A stretch of 64,000 bases of DNA from Alphaproteobacteria bacterium. GTDB taxonomy: Bacteria; Pseudomonadota; Alphaproteobacteria; TMED109. The stretch covers positions 1-64,000 of the forward strand of contig JAURCJ010000004.1 in assembly GCA_030828505.1 (NCBI GenBank), given 5' to 3'. This document shows positions 63,543 to 64,000 of this stretch, one piece after another (positions within the stretch are counted from its first letter, which is position 1; the number at the start of each line of letters is the position of its first letter). The notes under the pieces were generated by a model, which worked only from the letters and a program-made list of their open reading frames with translations, was not told the origin of the DNA and made no database searches. The position numbers and the translations under genes are program-made.

Positions 63543-63700
63543 TGTTATTTATGACGTTAATAAAATTATTAGTCATCGCAGCTGTTTTAATTATATTGAG
63601 AATTCTTTTTCCTACATTAGTAAAAGGCTTTAAAAGAATATTATTTATTATAATCGTTTCTATGATAATTTTTGCAGTTGTTGTTATGTATGCATCTTAA
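63542..63700 (+). CDS. Small two-helix membrane protein
   Basis: A 52-residue protein with two hydrophobic segments (about residues 5-22 and 33-50) joined by a basic loop (LVKGFKR). Its ATG shares a base with the previous stop codon (TAATG), so it is translationally coupled to the carbonic-anhydrase-like gene and likely genuine in spite of its size. I do not recognise the family. It may be a membrane partner for the upstream protein, but this is inference only. Confidence 0.6.
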   Translation: MLFMTLIKLLVIAAVLIILRILFPTLVKGFKRILFIIIVSMIIFAVVVMYAS

Positions 63701-63847
63701 ATAGAATATATTCTTTCTTTATTTATATTTAATATCCAACTCTTATTTTTTTATAAAAATAAATCTCTATAAAAACTACATTTTTAATAGATAGAACCTT
63801 TATAAGAATAATTAAAATAAGGATTATTAAACTTATATGGAGGTAAA

Positions 63848-64000
63848 ATGGATAGTTCTGAAAATAAAGGTTTATTGGCAACATTTTTATTATTAGTAGC
63901 CCTTTTCTTATTTGGATATTACGGGAAAGATCATCAGTCTGATAGTTCTTCAAATTTATTACATGTAGAGGATAACCAATTGTTAATTAATAAAGATAAA
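63848..64000 (+). CDS. Membrane-anchored protein of unknown function (3' end cut by window edge)
   Basis: An ATG at 63848, preceded by GGAGG at 63839-63843, opens a frame of 51 codons that runs past the window end. One transmembrane helix (about residues 8-25, LLATFLLLVALFLFGYYG) is followed by a polar segment. It looks like an inner-membrane anchored protein, but the visible part is too short to identify. The 147-bp gap before it (63701-63847) suggests its own promoter. Confidence 0.5.
   Translation, partial: MDSSENKGLLATFLLLVALFLFGYYGKDHQSDSSSNLLHVEDNQLLINKDK

Noticed and set aside
1-64000. CRISPR arrays, insertion sequences, prophage genes or rRNA
   Set aside because: No spaced direct repeats, transposase, integrase, phage structural genes or rRNA segments were seen on either strand. 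The only tRNA found is tRNA-Arg.

Overview
The window is a stretch of a very AT-rich bacterial chromosome, dense in genes: no gap exceeds about 170 bases, there is no insertion sequence, phage, CRISPR array or rRNA, and many genes overlap or abut. The gene content and order (mutS-glnD-murJ-trpS; nfu-tsaB-rimI-fur-olsB-plsC-miaB-phoH-ybeY-corC-lnt-metK-trmB; rimP-nusA-ylxR/L7Ae-infB-rbfA-truB-rpsO-pnp) are typical of Alphaproteobacteria. Small gaps, low GC, a TRAP-type solute-binding protein and a phosphate-scavenging locus suggest a streamlined marine lineage. The exact clade cannot be fixed from the sequence alone.

Layout. 1-4485: an amidase cut by the window edge, a PfkB sugar/nucleoside kinase, an orphan TRAP-type binding lipoprotein and an AmpG-like transporter. 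4533-13492 (minus strand): a phosphate regulon, read as phoR, pstS, pstC, pstA, pstB, phoU, phoB and a phosphate-selective-type porin. Three copies of an 11-bp-periodic TATTACA motif lie upstream of phoR, pstS and the porin and look like Pho boxes. 13589-24185: maeB (minus), then mutS, glnD, murJ and trpS. 24189-31248: a TauE/SafE permease with its TIGR02186 partner, a universal stress protein, Nfu, a degenerate deacetylase-like protein with a DdpX/VanX dipeptidase (minus), tsaB-rimI, tusA, fur and olsB. 31245-48264: a long block of housekeeping genes for tRNA modification, ribosome maturation, transcription elongation, translation initiation and RNA decay. 48289-54605: a nitronate-monooxygenase-like flavoenzyme, a secreted unknown protein, a Tat-type amidohydrolase and a NosR-like flavin/Fe-S membrane protein without denitrification genes. 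54607-58421: an SF2 helicase, an aldo/keto reductase, tRNA-Arg(ACG) and panC. 58525-63700: an operon of gamma-glutamyltransferase, a PhyH dioxygenase, a SAF-domain dehydrogenase, a two-domain gamma-carbonic-anhydrase-like protein and a tiny two-helix membrane protein. The window ends inside another small membrane protein.

Most notable. (1) The two-domain gamma-carbonic-anhydrase-like protein has lost metal ligands in a complementary way: domain 1 keeps the two His that one subunit supplies in the archetype Cam, and domain 2 keeps the single His that the neighbouring subunit supplies. This predicts a metal site built between unlike domains of one polypeptide. (2) trmB and ddpX are each broken at an A9 tract, and in both one extra A restores a full-length, family-like protein. 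Intact A9 tracts lie in frame in mutS and rpsO. This fits either polymerase slippage as a rescue mechanism or a systematic homopolymer error. (3) A GAAA-loop intrinsic terminator sits directly against the ribosome binding site of rimP-nusA, where NusA could regulate its own operon.
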